Notes under the pieces: generated by a model
Seen by the model: the letters and a program-made list of their open reading frames with translations, nothing else
The model's database searches: none
Told to the model about the DNA's origin: nothing
Part shown: piece by piece, positions 6,726-8,358 of the stretch
How the letters are laid out: the number at the start of each line of letters is the position of its first letter
Numbering within the stretch: the first letter of the stretch is position 1
DNA from: Pseudomonadota bacterium
Lineage (GTDB): Bacteria; Pseudomonadota; Alphaproteobacteria; Ferrovibrionales; Ferrovibrionaceae
NCBI GenBank assembly: GCA_021793055.1
Contig: JAJYTL010000130.1
Location: forward strand, 1 to 8,358
Direction: 5' to 3'
DNA length: 8,358 nucleotides
Program-made: the position numbers and the translations under genes

Positions 6726-6754
6726 CCTCCCTGACGTAGATATTTGTCAGGAGG
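6726..6754 (-). promoter_or_regulatory. Hairpin able to bury the ribosome-binding site of the small gene
   Basis: In the minus-strand transcript CCTCCTGAC (complement of 6746-6754) can pair with GTCAGGGAGG (complement of 6726-6735), giving nine base pairs with one bulged G around a ten-base AU-rich loop, AAATATCTAC. The right arm contains most of the AGGGAGGT Shine-Dalgarno, and the ATG follows four bases after the stem. Folding would hide the ribosome-binding site, as in RNA thermometers or autoregulated leaders. The pairing is seen; the regulation is inferred. Confidence 0.5.
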
Positions 6755-6768
6755 TGGAATCTTCAATG

Positions 6769-6794
6769 CCGTAATTGCCTCATCCGTAATTGCC
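6769..6794. repeat. 11-bp direct repeat upstream of the small gene
   Basis: CCGTAATTGCC occurs at 6769-6779 and again at 6784-6794, a 15-bp period. It lies 48-73 bases before the ATG of the small gene on the minus strand. It may be a protein-binding site; if the longer 102-residue frame is the real one, it would encode a repeated AIT tripeptide. Confidence 0.6.
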
Positions 6795-6832
6795 CACAAC
6801 GGGCCTTCCGCCCCCGCGCCGCCAAAGGCCAT

Positions 6833-6937
6833 GGCGCCCCCGGTAAGCTGCGACGTCCCGTGTCGCCGATTTCGTTATCGCAGACCGCAAATGCACGCAG
6901 TCCGGCGCAAGGCGAAGCGGCTTATCCGATGCGAAAC
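6833..6937. other. Intergenic region between small gene and tRNA
   Basis: These 105 bases hold no convincing gene. On the minus strand a stop at 6875-6877 closes the frame of the small gene. The region must contain the tRNA 3' trailer and possibly a promoter for the small gene, but I see no clear box or terminator. Confidence 0.5.
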
Positions 6938-7014
6938 TGGCGTCCCCGACAGGATTTGAACCTGTGACCCCGAGATTAGGAATCTCGTGCTCTATCCGGC
7001 TGAGCTACGGGGAC
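6938..7014 (-). tRNA. tRNA-Arg(CCT)
   Basis: A complete 77-base cloverleaf reads on the minus strand. The acceptor stem is GTCCCCG paired with CGGGGAC. The D arm is GCTC/GAGC. The anticodon stem CGAGA/TCTCG encloses the loop TTCCTAA, giving anticodon CCT, which reads AGG arginine codons. The variable loop is GGGTC, and the T arm is ACAGG-TTCAAAT-CCTGT. Discriminator G and an encoded CCA follow at the 3' end. AGG is a rare codon in GC-rich genomes of this kind. Confidence 0.97.
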
Positions 7015-7096
7015 CCGAGACCGCCGACCATAACATGGCGGCGGGCGGAAAGACGAGTGGCCGCGCCCCGAGGCCGGGCCGGCAGGCGACAACCGT
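7015..7096. other. Intergenic region between tRNA and thiamine-diphosphate enzyme
   Basis: These 82 bases separate two minus-strand genes. They should hold the tRNA promoter and the end of the upstream transcript. A short CCCG/CGGG stem is present, but no T-run and no clear promoter boxes are visible. Confidence 0.4.
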
Positions 7097-8236
7097 TCAG
7101 GCCTTGGCCTTCCCCTTGCCGCGAATCTGGCTCAAGGTGGCGCGGGTCGAGATGGTCTCCGGGTCGAGGCGAAGCTCGAGGATCGCGGCGGTGCCGGCGC
7201 GGCGCGCGCGGGCCAGCGCCGGGGCGAAATCGGCGCTCCGCTCCACCACCTCACCATGGGCGCCGAAAGCCTTGGCATAGGCGGCGAAATCCGGGTTCTG
7301 CAGTTCCACCGCGACGGGCCGGCCGGGATAGTCACGCTCCTGGTGCATGCGGATGGTGCCGTAGAGCCCGTTGTTGACCACGAGGATGATCGGCTTGGCG
7401 CCGAATTGCAGCGCCGTCGCGATCTCCTGCCCCGACATGAGAAAGCCGCCGTCGCCGACGAAGCAGACGGTCTCGCGCTCGGGATGGACGAGGGAGGCCG
7501 CCACCGCCGCCGGCACGCCGTAGCCCATGGCGCCCGAGGTTGGGCCGAGCAGGCTGCGATAGACGGTGGATTGGCGGTAGCGCTGCACCCAGCCGGAATA
7601 ATTGCCGGCGTCGGTGACGAAGATGGCGTCCTTCGGCATCTCGTCCGCCAGCACCTTCATCACCACGTTCATGTCGAGCGCGCCCGAGACCACGCCGGGC
7701 GCAAGATTATCACGGTAATCCCGGTTCGCGGCCCGCGTCCATTCCGCCCAGGCGGGCGGCGCGTCGGGCGCGAGCCCCTTGAGCGCGGCGGCGAAGGTGT
7801 CCGGGCTCGCGTTGATCGGGAGATCGGGCTGGAAGACGCGGCCGAGTTCTTCCGGATCGGCGTGGACGTGGATCAACGTCTGCTTCGGCCGCGGCAGCTC
7901 GATCAGGCTGTAGCCCTGGGTCGTCATCTCGCCGAGCCGGGCGCCGACGACGACCAGAAGATCGCTCTCCTTGACGCGGCGCGTCAGCGTCGCCGCCGTC
8001 GCCGAACCGAGATCGCCGACATAGTTCGGATGCGTGTTGTCGAACAGGTCCTGCGAGCGGAAGGAGACCGCGACCGGCAGATCGAAGGCTTCGGCGAAGC
8101 GGGTGATGCCGGCGACCGCCGCGGCCGACCAGCCGCCGCCGCCGACGATCATCAGCGGCCTGCTCGCCGCGGCGAGCAGGCGCTTCAGCGCCGCGATGTC
8201 GTCGGGGCCGGGATGCGGCCGCACGACCTTGTACAA
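7097..8236 (-). pseudogene. Thiamine-diphosphate enzyme, acetolactate synthase-like, 5'-truncated
   Basis: About 379 residues remain of an enzyme family that normally has about 550. The central domain (about 12-150) includes RPLMIVGGGGW (26-36), VVVGARLGEM (95-104) and the HVHADPEELGR strand (123-133). The C-terminal cofactor domain has TDAGNYSGW (208-216), GAMGYGVPAAVAAS (235-248), and the diphosphate/Mg2+ motif GDG (261-263) followed 24 residues later by NN (288-289). The N-terminal domain with the catalytic glutamate that activates the thiamine ring is absent, so this product could not be active alone. Upstream codons reach a TAG at 8261-8263 after non-family residues, and there is no good start or ribosome-binding site (only a TTG at 8236). 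Relatives include acetolactate synthase, benzoylformate decarboxylase and oxalyl-CoA decarboxylase; the exact activity is not determinable. Either an insertion has cut the gene or the window end is a junction in an assembly. Confidence 0.85.
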
Positions 8237-8244
8237 GCGCGCAT

Positions 8245-8358
8245 CACAACACCCATCTGTCTATGTGATTGAAGAGAAGAGGTTTTTCTGATCGGGATGC
8301 GATCCCGTGGGGTATCTGGGGCTCTGGCGTGCGCGCTCCTTGATTGCGTTTGCCTGTG
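8245..8358. other. Lower-GC segment of unknown origin, possible insertion-sequence end
   Basis: Beyond the broken thiamine-diphosphate gene the composition changes: by hand count 64 of the last 118 bases are G or C, against a clearly higher share elsewhere. It contains a small perfect hairpin, CGGGAT (8293-8298) and ATCCCG (8302-8307) with a GCG loop, and an inverted repeat ATCACA (8243-8248)/TGTGAT (8264-8269) at the junction. No coding frame is recognisable. It would suit the non-coding end of an insertion sequence that continues past the window, but no transposase or defined terminal repeat is visible. Confidence 0.4.

Noticed and set aside
6524..7014. tRNA-Arg as an integration site with a small island beside it
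   Set aside because: No integrase and no second copy of the tRNA 3' end are visible in the window, so there is no support beyond position.
1..8358. CRISPR array or riboswitch
   Set aside because: No regularly spaced repeats of suitable length and no recognisable riboswitch core were found on either strand.

Overview
The window is very GC-rich throughout, with strong codon bias toward G/C in third position and purine-rich Shine-Dalgarno sequences. The protein types (crotonases ending in an EKRKP-type tail, GMC dehydrogenases, enolase-superfamily dehydratases) and the tRNA sequence suggest an alphaproteobacterial chromosome, perhaps Rhodospirillales or Hyphomicrobiales. The taxonomic placement is inference. 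No phage, CRISPR or complete mobile element is visible.

Layout. (1) Positions 25-1973, plus strand: a small protein with a YkoP-like look, then, 56 bp later, a mandelate racemase/muconate lactonizing-type enzyme of the enolase superfamily. (2) Positions 1990-4571, minus strand: a three-gene group transcribed as crotonase B (3780-4571), a VOC/glyoxalase-fold protein (2883-3653), and crotonase A (1990-2826). It meets the enolase-superfamily gene tail to tail, with only 16 bp between the stops. A long imperfect hairpin, probably a dispersed palindromic repeat, sits directly after the crotonase B stop. (3) Positions 4572-4776: a divergent regulatory region with a 12-bp direct repeat and an inverted repeat. 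(4) Positions 4777-6420, plus strand: a complete GMC-family FAD alcohol dehydrogenase. (5) Positions 6421-7096: a convergent 65-codon gene whose Shine-Dalgarno can be buried in a hairpin, and a tRNA-Arg(CCT) gene. (6) Positions 7097 to about 8245, minus strand: the middle and C-terminal domains of a thiamine-diphosphate enzyme of the acetolactate synthase type. Its N-terminal third is missing. The homologous frame ends near 8237-8245 and meets about 115 bp of lower-GC sequence of unknown origin that runs to the end of the window. This looks like an insertion or assembly junction.

Taken together, the genes resemble an accessory carbon-catabolism region: dehydration or racemization of a hydroxy or sugar acid, oxidation of an alcohol by a flavoenzyme, and hydration or isomerization of CoA thioesters. 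No substrate can be assigned from sequence alone and no transporter or regulator lies in the window. The most distinctive points are the truncated thiamine-diphosphate enzyme and its junction, the hairpin over the ribosome-binding site of the small gene, the intergenic palindrome, and active-site departures in both crotonases and in the enolase-superfamily enzyme.
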